Assembly: GCA_003523255.1 (NCBI GenBank)
Contig: DPGH01000002.1
Location: 130,656 to 194,655, forward strand
DNA: 64,000 nt
Origin: Clostridiales bacterium
Lineage (GTDB): Bacteria > Bacillota > Clostridia > Christensenellales > Borkfalkiaceae
Reading direction: 5' to 3'
Shown here: positions 51,963 to 61,769 of the stretch, piece after piece
Position numbering within the stretch: the first letter of the stretch is position 1
Layout: each line of letters begins with the position of its first letter
Notes under the pieces: generated by a model
What the model saw: only the letters and a program-made list of their open reading frames with translations
What the model was told of the DNA's origin: nothing
The model's database searches: none
Translations under genes and position numbers: made by a program

Positions 51963-53918
51963 TCAGTCTTCCGTCGTTTCGTCTTTCGGTTTAATGCACA
52001 AAAGAACGATTATCGCGGTAAGGCAAAGCGTGCCTACCGATAAAAACACAACCGACCAAACGTTGTTTTCAAGCCAGTGGCTGTCGGGTTTAACCGTTCT
52101 GGGTTTGTTTTCTACGGAAACGGAAGCGGTTGAACTTGCCGTTCTTATAGAGTTGGTCGAGGTAACGGTGCACTTTATAACGTATTTGCCCGTTTTTACG
52201 GGGGTGAACGTAAGCGAACCGGAGTAACCTATATTTTTAACTTCTTCGTAAGTAAAGCCTGCGGGCATTTCGTCGCCTTCCTCAACTTCGCTTGCGACGG
52301 GTATTTTAACCCATGCGCTTTCCCAGTCGTCTCCGGTAGGAGTCGCGGAGGAATCGGAATTGTAATAAAGTTCGTAAACGGTGGTATATCCTTTTGCCGA
52401 AACGGTGAAAGACGATACCGTGTAAGAAGTGTTCACGTACCCCTTGCTTTGCGTTACGGAAGTAATTTTAATAGGCGCGTCGTCAACGATGTCGAAAGTG
52501 AAGATATATTTAGCGTAAGGATGCGTCGACTCTTCGGTATCGATTTTGTTTTCATCGTCGTCGTCAACGGTAAAGAATTTATTTTTATCCATTTCGTTAC
52601 CGGCGGCGTCTTTAAATATTACGTAAAACTCGTATTTGCCCGCTTTGTCGGTAGGTATATCGAAGCCTGAAGTACTGCTCGAAGTTTCGGGCGTTTTATA
52701 ATACAAGGTATGCGTCATACCCGCATAAGAAGTAAGGTCGTCGGACACGAGCGTTTCAAGCGAAGGAACGGTTACCTTTTCGCCGAGACGTACGGAGTAA
52801 GTTTTACCGTCGTATTCGGCGGTAGCCGCTTTAGCCAAAGCCGTTTTATAACTGCTTATCGCTCCTTCAGTCGCGTCGTACACGGGAGCGGAAGTATCCG
52901 CGGTAGTTCTGTCGATAACGTTGAAAGAGAATTTTTCTATCACTTCGTCGCCCGATTTAACGTTTATTCTATTGTCTGCGCCCGAAACGAAAATCACGCT
53001 TTTCGGCTTGTCCTCGTTGGAGAGGCTCACTTTATCGCTTTCAGATACCTTTGCAAGATAAAGGTCGCCGGATTTAACGGTACCGAGTACCGAATAAGCT
53101 GTAAAGTCGAATTTATATTCGGTGCCGGTTACGACTATCGGTTTATACCCGTCGCTCGTACGAACGAAAGCCGCGTCTCCGAGACCCGCGCGGGGCTTTG
53201 CGAGTTTTGCGATTTCACCGCCCTCGGCATTGTCTACGGTTGCGAAAGTCTGTTTATACTCGCCGTTTGCGGTATAGTTTACCGCGCCCTGGTCGACGGA
53301 AACAAGACTAAAAGACGCTTCCGTCTCGCTCTCCTCGTCGGTCTCGAATATAAAGGTAAAGGTATTAGCCTCGCACTTGTCTACGCATTTGACTTTATAT
53401 TTTGCGTCGTTGCTCTTTATAGCAACATGGTCGTTGACTTTTACGGAAACAAAGTTATTTTCTACCGTGAAAAGTATTTTAAGATCCGCGCCGGAGGCAA
53501 CGGTAGCGGCAGAATCGCCGTTCGTTTCGTCAAATCTTATCGGCGTCGCCCCGTCCGCCGTGATGGCGAGTTCGTGCGTAACGGTTTTAATCACGTCCTC
53601 TCCCGAAACGTTACCGTTTACGTCGTAAGAATCCGTAGTAAAGGTAAGCGAAACTTTTTTGACGCTTGTGGACATTTTCGTTTCAAACGCGAGTTCGTTT
53701 GCCGCAAGCGGATTTTTAAGAGTGAGCGAGTCTTTATTCGCGGGTTTAACGGTGGCATAATTTCCGTCTAAAACAACACCGGAATTAGAACCGCCGAAAA
53801 CGTCCGTCAAAGCCTCCGCCCGAACGTTTTTTGCCGTGCCGAACGAAAACGCCGCCGCGCCGAACAATAACAGCGCGAGGACGAAAAGCACCGACTTATA
53901 TAAACTGATTCGTTTCAT
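51963..53918 (-). CDS. Secreted surface protein with C-terminal membrane anchor, 651 aa
   Basis: An N-terminal signal peptide (LFVLALLLFGAAAFSF, cleavage near VRAEA) and a C-terminal membrane helix (about 621-642) with a short charged cytoplasmic tail KPKDETTED place this protein on the outer face of the membrane. The exterior is beta-rich: a jelly-roll or lectin-like region (about 50-230), then Ig-like units (about 330-600, with DKAGKYEFYVIFKDAAGNE and PVKTGKYVIKCTV). There is no sortase motif. A strong promoter drives it alone. The function is unknown; adhesion or glycan binding is only a suggestion. Confidence 0.75.
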   Translation of the reverse strand: MKRISLYKSVLFVLALLLFGAAAFSFGTAKNVRAEALTDVFGGSNSGVVLDGNYATVKPANKDSLTLKNPLAANELAFETKMSTSVKKVSLTFTTDSYDVNGNVSGEDVIKTVTHELAITADGATPIRFDETNGDSAATVASGADLKILFTVENNFVSVKVNDHVAIKSNDAKYKVKCVDKCEANTFTFIFETDEESETEASFSLVSVDQGAVNYTANGEYKQTFATVDNAEGGEIAKLAKPRAGLGDAAFVRTSDGYKPIVVTGTEYKFDFTAYSVLGTVKSGDLYLAKVSESDKVSLSNEDKPKSVIFVSGADNRINVKSGDEVIEKFSFNVIDRTTADTSAPVYDATEGAISSYKTALAKAATAEYDGKTYSVRLGEKVTVPSLETLVSDDLTSYAGMTHTLYYKTPETSSSTSGFDIPTDKAGKYEFYVIFKDAAGNEMDKNKFFTVDDDDENKIDTEESTHPYAKYIFTFDIVDDAPIKITSVTQSKGYVNTSYTVSSFTVSAKGYTTVYELYYNSDSSATPTGDDWESAWVKIPVASEVEEGDEMPAGFTYEEVKNIGYSGSLTFTPVKTGKYVIKCTVTSTNSIRTASSTASVSVENKPRTVKPDSHWLENNVWSVVFLSVGTLCLTAIIVLLCIKPKDETTED

Positions 53919-53954
53919 GTTTGCAAAATGCTCCTGTTATACGATATCTATTTT

Positions 53955-53983
53955 ATTTTACACGAATAAAAAGCGTTTGTCAA
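53955..53983 (-). promoter_or_regulatory. Strong sigma-A promoter of the 651-aa surface protein
   Basis: Minus-strand TTGACA, 17-base spacer, TAAAAT, about 40 bases before the ATG. The remaining bases up to 54162 are AT-rich with only a weak -10-like TATAAT near 54137 for the plus-strand gene. Confidence 0.8.
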
Positions 53984-54162
53984 TACGGTTTAGCCATATT
54001 TTGGCGTTTATTTTGTTTTTATCGCAACAAAAGGCGTGAAATCTCTGTTTATATCCGAAAGACGCCGAGTTTTATGCTGCTTAAATCTATCACCTTACCC
54101 GTAACGCCGCGAATATATATTAAATATAACCGAAAATATAATTCTGTTTGCAAAGGATAAAA

Positions 54163-54687
54163 ATGCTTTGGTATATCATCGTAACCGCGCTGACGGTGTC
54201 AATAGATTCTTTTTTCTGCGGTTTTTCGCTTTCGCTTAAAGGGGGCAAAAAATCGGTTATAATTTTAACGATATTTTTAACCGTGCTTTTAATGTGCGCC
54301 GCGGCAAACTACGCGGCGGCGGCTTTACAAAACGCGCTGACCGACGTTACAGCCGCATGCGGCGGCGCGATACTCGTAATCGTCGGCGTGTACAATCTCG
54401 TTAAACCCGAAGGAGAAGTTAAGCCCGCAAACACTTTTAAAGCCGCGCTTTTAACCGGCTTTGCCGTAGGTCTTGACGGCGCGGCGGCAAATCTTTCTCT
54501 TTCGCTTATGGGAATGAACGGGTTTTACGTACCGCTCATAATCGCCTTGTGCCACGCGCTTACAATATGGCTCGGCACTCTTTTATCGTCTGCGGCGTCC
54601 GTAGAAAAAATAAAAAAATTCGGATTCGTTTCGCCGCTCGTTTTAATAGCGTTGGGGCTCGTAAAACTTTCCGCGCTGATTTTTTAG
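54163..54687 (+). CDS. MntP/YtaF-like membrane protein (DUF204)
   Basis: A 174-aa integral membrane protein with six hydrophobic segments in two similar halves. The segments LTVSIDSFFCGFSLSLKGG and LTGFAVGLDGAAANLSLSLMG are the paired Asp-containing motifs of the MntP/YtaF group. MntP exports manganese in E. coli; this sequence is nearer the YtaF branch, whose role is unproved. The ATG at 54163 follows an AAAGGAT site. Its stop codon lies only 3 bases from the end of the convergent nfo-like gene. Confidence 0.8.
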   Translation: MLWYIIVTALTVSIDSFFCGFSLSLKGGKKSVIILTIFLTVLLMCAAANYAAAALQNALTDVTAACGGAILVIVGVYNLVKPEGEVKPANTFKAALLTGFAVGLDGAAANLSLSLMGMNGFYVPLIIALCHALTIWLGTLLSSAASVEKIKKFGFVSPLVLIALGLVKLSALIF

Positions 54688-54690
54688 AAT

Positions 54691-55557
54691 TTATTTTTCG
54701 CCCATAACCGACAAGTAAGTGTTTTTCATGAACAGCGCGTCCTCGTCCTGCGTGCCTGCCGACTCGCATATCACGTACGGGTGCAGGTCGAGTTTTTTAA
54801 GCGTCAGCGCAAGCGGGTAAAATTCCGGTCCGTATTTATCATCTTTAAACGTAAGGTGTCTTACCTCTCCTTTTAAGGAATATTCTATTTTGGAAAAATG
54901 AACGTGAAAGCATTCCGTTTTTTCTCTGCCGAGTTCAGCTAAAACGTAACTTAAACGCTCCTCGTAATCTTTTTCGGTTTTAAGACTGCCTTGTTCTCTC
55001 GCATTTACGTGTCCGAAATCTATCGCCGGAATAAAAACCCTATCCGTTTTGCAAAACTCGGTAACCTCTTCTATCGTGCCGATTTGTCCGAGTTTACCCA
55101 TCGTTTCGGGGCAGAAAAGCACGTTTTCGAGTCCCTCGCGATAAATCGCCTCGGTAAGTTTTAAAAGTCTTTCTTTAGTCAGCGCGACGGCGGCGCATCT
55201 TTCCGCTTTGCCTTGACTTGCGGGATGAAAAACAACGCGCCTGCCGCCCATTATAACCGCCTTTTTTGCGCTGTCTATAACGTATTTTACCGACTTTGCC
55301 GCAAGTTCGTCGTCCGGATTTGCAAAGTTTACGTAATAGGGCGCGTGCACGCTTATTTCTACGCCCGCGGCTTTAAATGCCGCGCCGATAGCCGCCGCGC
55401 GCTCGTCGGTAAGAGAAACGCCCCTGCCGAAAGAATATTCAAAACAGTCGAGCCCCATGTTTTTTACCCATGCGGCGGACTGCTCGCTCGTTTTATAACC
55501 CGCTTCGATAAACGCCTGAGAGTTTCCGCTCGGTCCGAATTCGGTTACGCCGCTCAT
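54691..55557 (-). CDS. nfo: Endonuclease IV family protein (AP endonuclease)
   Basis: A 288-aa TIM-barrel protein of the AP endonuclease 2 family, which cuts DNA 5' to abasic sites. The expected zinc-ligand segments are present: VHAPYYVNFAN, VVFHPASQGK, LFCPETMGK, AIDFGHVNA, FHVHFSKIEY and VICESAG. It overlaps ribF by 4 bases and is the last gene of the rimP-nusA block. A sugar-isomerase-like relative is possible, but the full ligand set favours the nuclease. Confidence 0.85.
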   Translation of the reverse strand: MSGVTEFGPSGNSQAFIEAGYKTSEQSAAWVKNMGLDCFEYSFGRGVSLTDERAAAIGAAFKAAGVEISVHAPYYVNFANPDDELAAKSVKYVIDSAKKAVIMGGRRVVFHPASQGKAERCAAVALTKERLLKLTEAIYREGLENVLFCPETMGKLGQIGTIEEVTEFCKTDRVFIPAIDFGHVNAREQGSLKTEKDYEERLSYVLAELGREKTECFHVHFSKIEYSLKGEVRHLTFKDDKYGPEFYPLALTLKKLDLHPYVICESAGTQDEDALFMKNTYLSVMGEK

Positions 55558-56441
55558 TTTCTTGCCTCCGCTACGTCTTTTTTGAGTTGCTCCGACAACT
55601 CTGTTGCCGAAGCGAATTTTTTTATATCTCTCAACCTTTTTTCAAAACAAACGCGCACCGTTTTGCCGTACAGGTCGCCCGAAAAATCTATCGCGTGCGC
55701 CTCAACCGATTTTTTACCGTCGCCGAAAGTAGGCTTTGCGCCGTAGTTTATAACGGCTTTGTATTTCGTGCCGTCTATTATAATTTTACCCGCGTAAACG
55801 CCTTCTTTAACCTCGCACTTATCCGCGGGATAAATAAGGTTGGCGGTCGGAAAGCCGAGTTTTTTACCCACGCCCCTGCCGCGCGTTACCTCGGATGTAA
55901 TAAAGTACGGGAATCCGAGAAGAGCGTTCGCCTTTTCGATTTCTCCCGCAAAGAGCATTTTTTTTATCGCGGAAGACGAAACTTTTTCGCCGCAAGAGTA
56001 AAGCGTTTTTACAGCGAGAACGGTTTGTCCTTTAGTATCGGCGTACTTTACCAAATCGGCAACGCCCGCCGCGGCGTTTTTACCGAACGTATAGTCCTCG
56101 CCGCAAACGTACGCCGCAACTTTGAACTTGCGATTTAAATCGTTTAAAAAGGCGCGTGCGCCTTTTTTTAAATAACTCGCCGTTGTCGGGGCGAAATACG
56201 TTTTATCCGCGCCGAGCCACGCGTAAATTTCTTCGCGCTCGGAGTCGGTTAACAGCCTTTTATCCGTCAAAAAGCCGCCCTTGCCCACGGCAAGCCTTAA
56301 GTTACCGCGAAAAGTAAACACGGTAAGCGCGGCGTTAAGTTTTACAGCAAGGTCTTTCGCCGCGGAGATAACCGCGCGGTGCCCCGCGTGCGCCCCGTCG
56401 AAATACCCGAGCGCGATTACGGTTTTTTTAATCTCTGACAT
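55554..56441 (-). CDS. ribF: Bifunctional riboflavin kinase / FAD synthetase
   Basis: A 295-aa enzyme that makes FMN and then FAD. The N-terminal adenylyltransferase has GYFDGAHAGHRAVI (12-25). The C-terminal kinase domain starts near 180 with GRGVGKKLGFPTANL and INYGAKPTFGDGKKSVEAH. It overlaps truB by 14 bases and nfo by 4, so translation is probably coupled. This is the usual position after truB in Firmicutes. Confidence 0.96.
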   Translation of the reverse strand: MSEIKKTVIALGYFDGAHAGHRAVISAAKDLAVKLNAALTVFTFRGNLRLAVGKGGFLTDKRLLTDSEREEIYAWLGADKTYFAPTTASYLKKGARAFLNDLNRKFKVAAYVCGEDYTFGKNAAAGVADLVKYADTKGQTVLAVKTLYSCGEKVSSSAIKKMLFAGEIEKANALLGFPYFITSEVTRGRGVGKKLGFPTANLIYPADKCEVKEGVYAGKIIIDGTKYKAVINYGAKPTFGDGKKSVEAHAIDFSGDLYGKTVRVCFEKRLRDIKKFASATELSEQLKKDVAEARK

Positions 56442-57285
56442 AAGAAGTTATCCTTAAAACGCCGTCCTTTGCTTCGCCTACGCCCCAAAAATCGTTTTCT
56501 CTCGCGCAGTAAACGCGATATATACCGTCTTTATAATCGCCTTTTTCAAACAAGCCGTTAAGAATTTTTTTCGCGGCAGTTTCCTCTAATACGAGTTTTT
56601 CGAAATTAACCGCGTAATCTGCGGGTATCAAGAATTTTTCCGGTTCCGGAGAGGACACGAACTCGTCGAACGAAACGCCGTTGCCGTAATTAAAGCAACC
56701 CGATTCGGTACGGTCGAGCGCGCTCATAACGGCAAGCGACCCGCATTTTTCCGCTATATCTCTGCAAAGCGAACGCACGTAAGTGCCGCCGCCGCAAACG
56801 ATTTCGAGTTCGAAAACGCCTTTTTCTTTTTCGCCCTTAACGTCTATCGAACGCACCGTTACTTTTTTCGATTCGAGTTCGAAATCAACGCCCTTTCTTG
56901 CAAGTTGGTAACCGCGTTTACCTCCGACGCATTTAGCCGAAATTTTAGGCGGTATCTGCATAATATCGCCGACGAACGAACTCGCGGCGAGTTTAACCTC
57001 TTCAAGCGACGGAATAAAACTCGTTTCCGAAGTTTTCGCGCCGGTTACGTCTAACGTATCGGTAGAATATCCGAAAGTAAATTCCGCAACGTAAGTTTTG
57101 GTTTTGGATAAAAGAAAAGGGAACAGCCTCGACGTTTTGCTTATGCCGACCGGCAAAACACCTTTTGCCATCGGGTCGAGCGTTCCCATATGTCCGCAGG
57201 GAACTTTGAACGCGCGTTTCACCGCGCTTACGGCTCTCGCCGAACTCATGCCCGTCGGTTTTATAAGATTGATAAATCCTTTCAT
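56428..57285 (-). CDS. truB: tRNA pseudouridine-55 synthase
   Basis: A 285-aa enzyme that makes pseudouridine 55 in the T loop of tRNAs. It opens GFINLIKPTGMSSARAVS and carries the catalytic motif GHMGTLDPMAKGVL with D37. A C-terminal PUA-like segment (LNGLFEKGDYKDGIYRVYCARE) is present. It starts 4 bases after nrnA. Confidence 0.96.
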   Translation of the reverse strand: MKGFINLIKPTGMSSARAVSAVKRAFKVPCGHMGTLDPMAKGVLPVGISKTSRLFPFLLSKTKTYVAEFTFGYSTDTLDVTGAKTSETSFIPSLEEVKLAASSFVGDIMQIPPKISAKCVGGKRGYQLARKGVDFELESKKVTVRSIDVKGEKEKGVFELEIVCGGGTYVRSLCRDIAEKCGSLAVMSALDRTESGCFNYGNGVSFDEFVSSPEPEKFLIPADYAVNFEKLVLEETAAKKILNGLFEKGDYKDGIYRVYCARENDFWGVGEAKDGVLRITSYVRD

Positions 57286-57289
57286 TCTG

Positions 57290-58243
57290 TTACTCTTCGA
57301 TAAAGCGTTTCACGGCGCAAACGATTTTGTCTATAACCTCTTCGTATTCGCCGAAAATCTGGCAGCCGCTCGCGAGAACGTGCCCGCCGCCGCCGAACAC
57401 CCCCGCGACCGCGTTTACGTCCGTCCCCTTGGAACGAAAACTGATTTTATATTTATTTTCGCCCGTTTCCATTACGCAAGCGCCGACCTTTACGCAATCA
57501 ATACCCATAACGAAATCTATAAAACCTTCCGTTTCGTCTGCTTTAGCATCAGTTTCTTCAAGGTCCTTTTTCGCCACCGTGGCAACGGCGAAAGCGTCGT
57601 CCGCAAAATAACGTATTTTACTCATTACGCGGGCGAACAGCGCGGCGCGCGCCTTGGTTTGCTTTTTGAAACAGTTATAGGTTATCGCGTTTAAATCCGC
57701 GCCGAGTTTAACGAGCGCGGAGGCGGTTTCAAGCGTTTCCGCCGTAACGTTTTTGTGGGCAAAACCGCCCGTGTCTGTAACGACGCCCGTTGCGAGAAGA
57801 TTCGCAATTTCCTCGTCTATATCGGCACCCGCCTCGTTTATAAGGGCATATACGTTTTCGCAATTGCTCGCCTTGTCCATAACGTAGTTATGCCGCGCGA
57901 AATGCGTGTTAGAAACGTGATGATCTATATTGAAATTAGGCTTGCTTTTAACGAAAATTTCGCCGAGCGCGCCCATTCTGGAAACGTCGGCGCAATCACA
58001 TGCGACGAGATAAGTGTATTCCCCGAAAAAATCCGTTTTAACGCGGGAAACGTTTTTTAAAAACCCGAACTTTTCAGGCACCGGGTCGGCACAAAACACT
58101 TCCGTTTTTACGCCCGATTTTTCGAGCGCGGCGGCAAGCGCGAGCGATGAGCCGAGCGCGTCGCCATCCGGTCTTATATGCATTATAACAGCGACCGACT
58201 CCGCGGAAAAAAGTTTATTCGCAAGCGAGGTTAAACTAATCAC
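57290..58243 (-). CDS. nrnA: DHH-family nanoRNase / pAp phosphatase
   Basis: A protein of about 317 aa of the DHH/DHHA1 family that degrades very short RNAs and pAp. Counting from the chosen start, motif RPDGDALGS is at 24-32 and DHH at 107-109; the C-terminal GGGGHVLASGC is the DHHA1 signature. A GTG at 58243 was chosen: it overlaps the rbfA stop by 8 bases and has GAGGGCGGGG just upstream. The longer ATG frame would add 24 residues lying wholly inside rbfA. Confidence 0.93.
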   Translation of the reverse strand: MISLTSLANKLFSAESVAVIMHIRPDGDALGSSLALAAALEKSGVKTEVFCADPVPEKFGFLKNVSRVKTDFFGEYTYLVACDCADVSRMGALGEIFVKSKPNFNIDHHVSNTHFARHNYVMDKASNCENVYALINEAGADIDEEIANLLATGVVTDTGGFAHKNVTAETLETASALVKLGADLNAITYNCFKKQTKARAALFARVMSKIRYFADDAFAVATVAKKDLEETDAKADETEGFIDFVMGIDCVKVGACVMETGENKYKISFRSKGTDVNAVAGVFGGGGHVLASGCQIFGEYEEVIDKIVCAVKRFIEE

Positions 58244-58607
58244 TTGCCCCGCCCTCGCTTTCGATTTTTTTAAACAGTTTATCCATTTTGTCACCGTATT
58301 CCATAGACCCGTCAAGCACGAAAGAAAGTTCGGGCACGGTGCGTATTTTCATTGTTTTGCCGAGTTCGTATCTTATTTTTTTCGCATCGGCTTTAATCGC
58401 CGAAAAAGTCGCGTCGCGCTTTTCGGGACTTTTAGAGTAAACGCTTAAAAACACTTTGGCGTGTTTTAAGTCCGAAGATACGTCTACGCTTAACACCGAA
58501 ACCATTTCGGTTATAAGCGGGTTTTTAAGTTTTCTCGAAATGACGTCTGAAACTTCGCGCTGAAACTCGGCGTTAAGTCTTTCCGTCCTCGGTACGGCTC
58601 TGTTCAT
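58236..58607 (-). CDS. rbfA: Ribosome-binding factor A
   Basis: A 123-aa KH-like factor for 16S maturation. Typical stretches are NRAVPRTERLNAEFQREVSDVI and LKHAKVFLSVYS. It starts 1 base after infB and overlaps nrnA. Confidence 0.96.
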   Translation of the reverse strand: MNRAVPRTERLNAEFQREVSDVISRKLKNPLITEMVSVLSVDVSSDLKHAKVFLSVYSKSPEKRDATFSAIKADAKKIRYELGKTMKIRTVPELSFVLDGSMEYGDKMDKLFKKIESEGGASD

Positions 58608-58608
58608 A

Positions 58609-61176
58609 TTATTCCTTATTTTCTTCTACCTGATAACTTTCGATAAAGTCGCCGACCTTTATGTCGTTGAATTTCTCTATCGAAATACCGCATTCGTAAC
58701 CTTGCGCGACCTCTTTAACGTCGTCTTTAAAGCGTTTGAGTTGCAACACGTTGCCTTCGCAAATCATAACGTCGTCGCGATATATGCGCAGTTTTCCGCT
58801 GCGTAAAATCTTGCCTTCGGTAACGTAACACCCGGCAACCTGACCGACGCCCGAAATTTTGAACACCTCGCGCACTTCGGCTTTGCCGAGATATACTTCG
58901 GTAAACTTGGGCGCGAGCATGCCTTTAAGCGCTTTTTCGACGTCCTCTATCGCTTCGTATATTACTCTGTAAAGTTTTACGTCTACGCCGCTTCTCTCCG
59001 CAATCTGTCTTGCGTTTGCGTCCGGACGGACGTTAAAGCCGATTATAATCGCGTTAGAAGATTCCGCAAGCATTATGTCGGACTCTTTTATCGCGCCGAC
59101 CGCCGCGTGTATAACGTTGACCTTCACTTCGTCGTTGGAGAGTTTTTCGAGCGATTGTTTTACCGCCTCGACGGAACCCTGAACGTCCGCTTTTACTATA
59201 AGATTAAGTCCTTTTACTTCGCCTTCCGCAATGCGGTTGAACACGTCGTCGAGCGTAACTTTGCCCGCGGACTTAATCATGTTTTCTCTTTCTTTGTTCT
59301 TTCTTTCTTCCGCAACGAGTTTAAGTAGTTTTTCTTCGGGTGCGGCGAAAAGTATATCGCCTGCGTTAGGCACTTCGTCAAGACCCATTACCGATACCGG
59401 AGTGGAGGGACCCGCCGAAGCGACGCGCCTGCCTTTATCATCTACCATCGCGCGGATTTTACCCGTTACCGTACCTACGATAACGCTGTCCGCAACTCTT
59501 AAAGTACCGTTTTGAACGAGTATGGTGGCAATCGGTCCTTTACTCTGGTCGAGTTTTGCCTCTATAACCACGCCTTTTGCTTTTCTCGTCGGGTCGGCTT
59601 TAAGTTCTTTCATTTCGGCAACGAGGTTTATGCTTGCGAGAAGATTATCTATACCCTCGCCCGTTTTTGCGGAAACGGGACATATTATCGCGTCGCCGCC
59701 CCATTCCTCGGGCAAAAGTCCGTTGTCGGTAAGTTGAGTTTTAACTCTCTCTATATTCGCCTCGGGTTTATCGATTTTATTCACCGCGACGATTATGGGT
59801 ACGTTAGCCGCTTTGGCGTGGTTAATCGCTTCTACGGTCTGCGGCATTATGCCGTCGTCCGCGGCGACTACGAGCACCGCTATATCCGTAACTTCCGCGC
59901 CGCGCGCTCTCATAGCGGTAAACGCCGCATGTCCGGGGGTATCGAGGAAAGTTATCGAACTCTTACCGAAAGATACCTGATACGCGCCGATATGCTGGGT
60001 TATGCCGCCCGCTTCTCCCGCGGTAACGTTGGTTTTTCTTATTCTGTCGAGTATAGAAGTTTTGCCGTGGTCTACGTGCCCCATAACGGTAACGACGGGG
60101 CTTCTCGTAACGAGTTTAGCGGGGTCGACCGCTTCTTCTCCGTAACCCTCTTTTAAGGCGTCTTCGGCGGTTTTATCGAGTTTTAATTCGAGTTCCACGC
60201 CTACGTCGTCCGCGATAAACGCCGCCGTATCAAAGTCGATGGAGTCGTTTATCGTTTTCATTATTCCTTCTTTAAATAAGCGTTTGGTTATTTCCGCCGC
60301 GGTTATGCCGATTTTTTCGCTTAAAACTTTAAGCGGAATAATCTCGGTGTTTATAACCGCCTTCTCTATTTTTATCGCGCCGCTTTCCTGTTTGTCTTTC
60401 GCTTTTTTAACGGGGCGGAATTTTCTGTACCCGGTCTTGTTCTCGTCGAAATCGTCTATATCTACGTTGTTTCTGATAAGCGCGCGTTTGTTTAAGGAAT
60501 GCTTTTCTTCGTAAGACTTTTCGCCCGAAGTTTTCTTTTTGGCGGCGCCGCGTTTGTCGGCGCCCGGTATAACCGCGGGAGCGACGTAAGTCTGACCCTG
60601 CGGTTTTTTAAAGCCCGGTTTAAAGTCGGGTTTAGGGCGATTAAAGCCGCCCGCTCCGTTTGCCGCGGGGCGGAACTCTTTTCTCGCCGGGCGTTCGGGT
60701 TTGCTTTCGGGAACGAACTCGTTTCTCCTTACGATATAAGACGGAAGGGGTTTTGTCGCGGGTTTTTTCTCCTCGGCTTTTTCCTCTTTTTTCTCCTCGG
60801 TCGCCGGCGCGGGTTTAGCCTCGCTTTCCGTTTCCTTCTTCTCGGGAGTTTTTTCTTCTGCCGCCTTTTCTTCTTTTATCGGCTCCGCTTCTTTTTCGGG
60901 TTCTTTCTTCTCGGGAGCGGCCTTTTCGATTTCGGGCGAAACGGTTTCGACGGGCGTAGCCTCCGGCTCCGCCGACTCCGCGGTTTCTATTGCGCGCTCG
61001 GTTTCTTCCGCGGCGGCTTTATATTCCGCAAACTTTTCTTCCAGAACGGATTTAAGCGTTTTTACGCTTTTTTCAATGGATACGGAACTGTTTTCGAGTT
61101 CGGTAAGTTTACCGGAACTAAACAGTTCGGATACGAGTTTGATGTTTGTTAAATGCATTTCCTTTTTTTCAGCCAT
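58609..61176 (-). CDS. infB: Translation initiation factor IF-2
   Basis: An 855-aa GTPase that brings initiator tRNA to the ribosome. Residues 50-270 are a long Glu/Lys/Pro/Ala-rich extension, then an IF2-N segment ([22 protein letters not shown], about 279-300). The G domain has GHVDHGKT (366-373), DTPGHAAF and NKID. Domains II, III and IV follow with canonical ends. It follows the L7Ae-like gene by 1 base. Confidence 0.97.
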   Translation of the reverse strand: MAEKKEMHLTNIKLVSELFSSGKLTELENSSVSIEKSVKTLKSVLEEKFAEYKAAAEETERAIETAESAEPEATPVETVSPEIEKAAPEKKEPEKEAEPIKEEKAAEEKTPEKKETESEAKPAPATEEKKEEKAEEKKPATKPLPSYIVRRNEFVPESKPERPARKEFRPAANGAGGFNRPKPDFKPGFKKPQGQTYVAPAVIPGADKRGAAKKKTSGEKSYEEKHSLNKRALIRNNVDIDDFDENKTGYRKFRPVKKAKDKQESGAIKIEKAVINTEIIPLKVLSEKIGITAAEITKRLFKEGIMKTINDSIDFDTAAFIADDVGVELELKLDKTAEDALKEGYGEEAVDPAKLVTRSPVVTVMGHVDHGKTSILDRIRKTNVTAGEAGGITQHIGAYQVSFGKSSITFLDTPGHAAFTAMRARGAEVTDIAVLVVAADDGIMPQTVEAINHAKAANVPIIVAVNKIDKPEANIERVKTQLTDNGLLPEEWGGDAIICPVSAKTGEGIDNLLASINLVAEMKELKADPTRKAKGVVIEAKLDQSKGPIATILVQNGTLRVADSVIVGTVTGKIRAMVDDKGRRVASAGPSTPVSVMGLDEVPNAGDILFAAPEEKLLKLVAEERKNKERENMIKSAGKVTLDDVFNRIAEGEVKGLNLIVKADVQGSVEAVKQSLEKLSNDEVKVNVIHAAVGAIKESDIMLAESSNAIIIGFNVRPDANARQIAERSGVDVKLYRVIYEAIEDVEKALKGMLAPKFTEVYLGKAEVREVFKISGVGQVAGCYVTEGKILRSGKLRIYRDDVMICEGNVLQLKRFKDDVKEVAQGYECGISIEKFNDIKVGDFIESYQVEENKE

Positions 61177-61177
61177 A

Positions 61178-61501
61178 CTACATCTCCATACTAATGCGGA
61201 CGAGCACTCCGCCGGCGTTATCCGCGACGGCTTTCGACAGCCTCGCGTCCGTTATCGCCAAAATTTTCGCGTTTTCTTTATGCGCCAGATTTTCCAGCGT
61301 TACGCCCTGCGTTATATATAACGGGCAATTAAACCTTCTTGCGAGTTTCGCTGCTTTTTGCCGCGAATTTTCCGCCGCGGTTTCGCAACATATTATAAGT
61401 TTGGCGCGTTTTAAGGTTTCTATCGTGCCCGCGCCGAAACGGCACTTGCCCGCGCGTATCGAAAAACCTATAAACGTTTCCGCTTTACTTTTCGTTTCCA
61501 A
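61178..61501 (-). CDS. L7Ae/L30e-family RNA-binding protein (YlxQ-like)
   Basis: A 107-aa protein of the L7Ae fold ([35 protein letters not shown]), which recognises kink-turn RNA. In Bacillus the gene at this position, ylxQ, encodes a non-essential kink-turn-binding protein. It overlaps ylxR by 17 bases. Cys-rich positions (C17, C34, C35, C54) are a little unusual but have no assigned meaning. Confidence 0.88.
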   Translation of the reverse strand: METKSKAETFIGFSIRAGKCRFGAGTIETLKRAKLIICCETAAENSRQKAAKLARRFNCPLYITQGVTLENLAHKENAKILAITDARLSKAVADNAGGVLVRISMEM

Positions 61502-61751
61502 AAAACTCCTCCGCGATTTTATCGTAGATTTCGTCGCCGACCGGCGTTTTGAACGCGCGGTTTAAAGCCTTTTTCTTTTTAAGCGTTTCTATACAGGCGG
61601 GGTCGTTGCAAACGTACGCTCCCCTGCCGTTTTTTTTGCCGGTAAAGTCAAGCGATATGCCGTCCTCTCCGTTTACCACGCGTATAAGTTCTCTTTTGGG
61701 TTTTACCTTTTTGCACGCTATACACGTGCGCATAGGCGTTTTTTTATCCAT
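61485..61751 (-). CDS. YlxR/RnpM family RNA-binding protein
   Basis: An 88-aa protein of the DUF448 family. It has the characteristic start MRTCIACKKVKPKRELIRVV and the middle GKKNGRGAYVCNDPACIE. The Bacillus homologue binds RNase P RNA and modulates its activity (RnpM). It lies 18 bases after nusA, the standard location. Confidence 0.92.
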   Translation of the reverse strand: MDKKTPMRTCIACKKVKPKRELIRVVNGEDGISLDFTGKKNGRGAYVCNDPACIETLKKKKALNRAFKTPVGDEIYDKIAEEFFGNEK

Positions 61752-61769
61752 ATCGACAAACCTTTAAGA

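Noticed and set aside
52710..53771. A 353-codon plus-strand open frame opposite the 651-aa surface protein gene
   Set aside because: It is antisense to a gene with signal peptide, promoter, ribosome binding site and recognisable domains; its translation is Arg/Phe-rich low-similarity sequence typical of a shadow frame.
58244..58315. An ATG start at 58315 for nrnA
   Set aside because: The extra 24 codons lie entirely within rbfA and lack a ribosome binding site; the GTG at 58243 has one.
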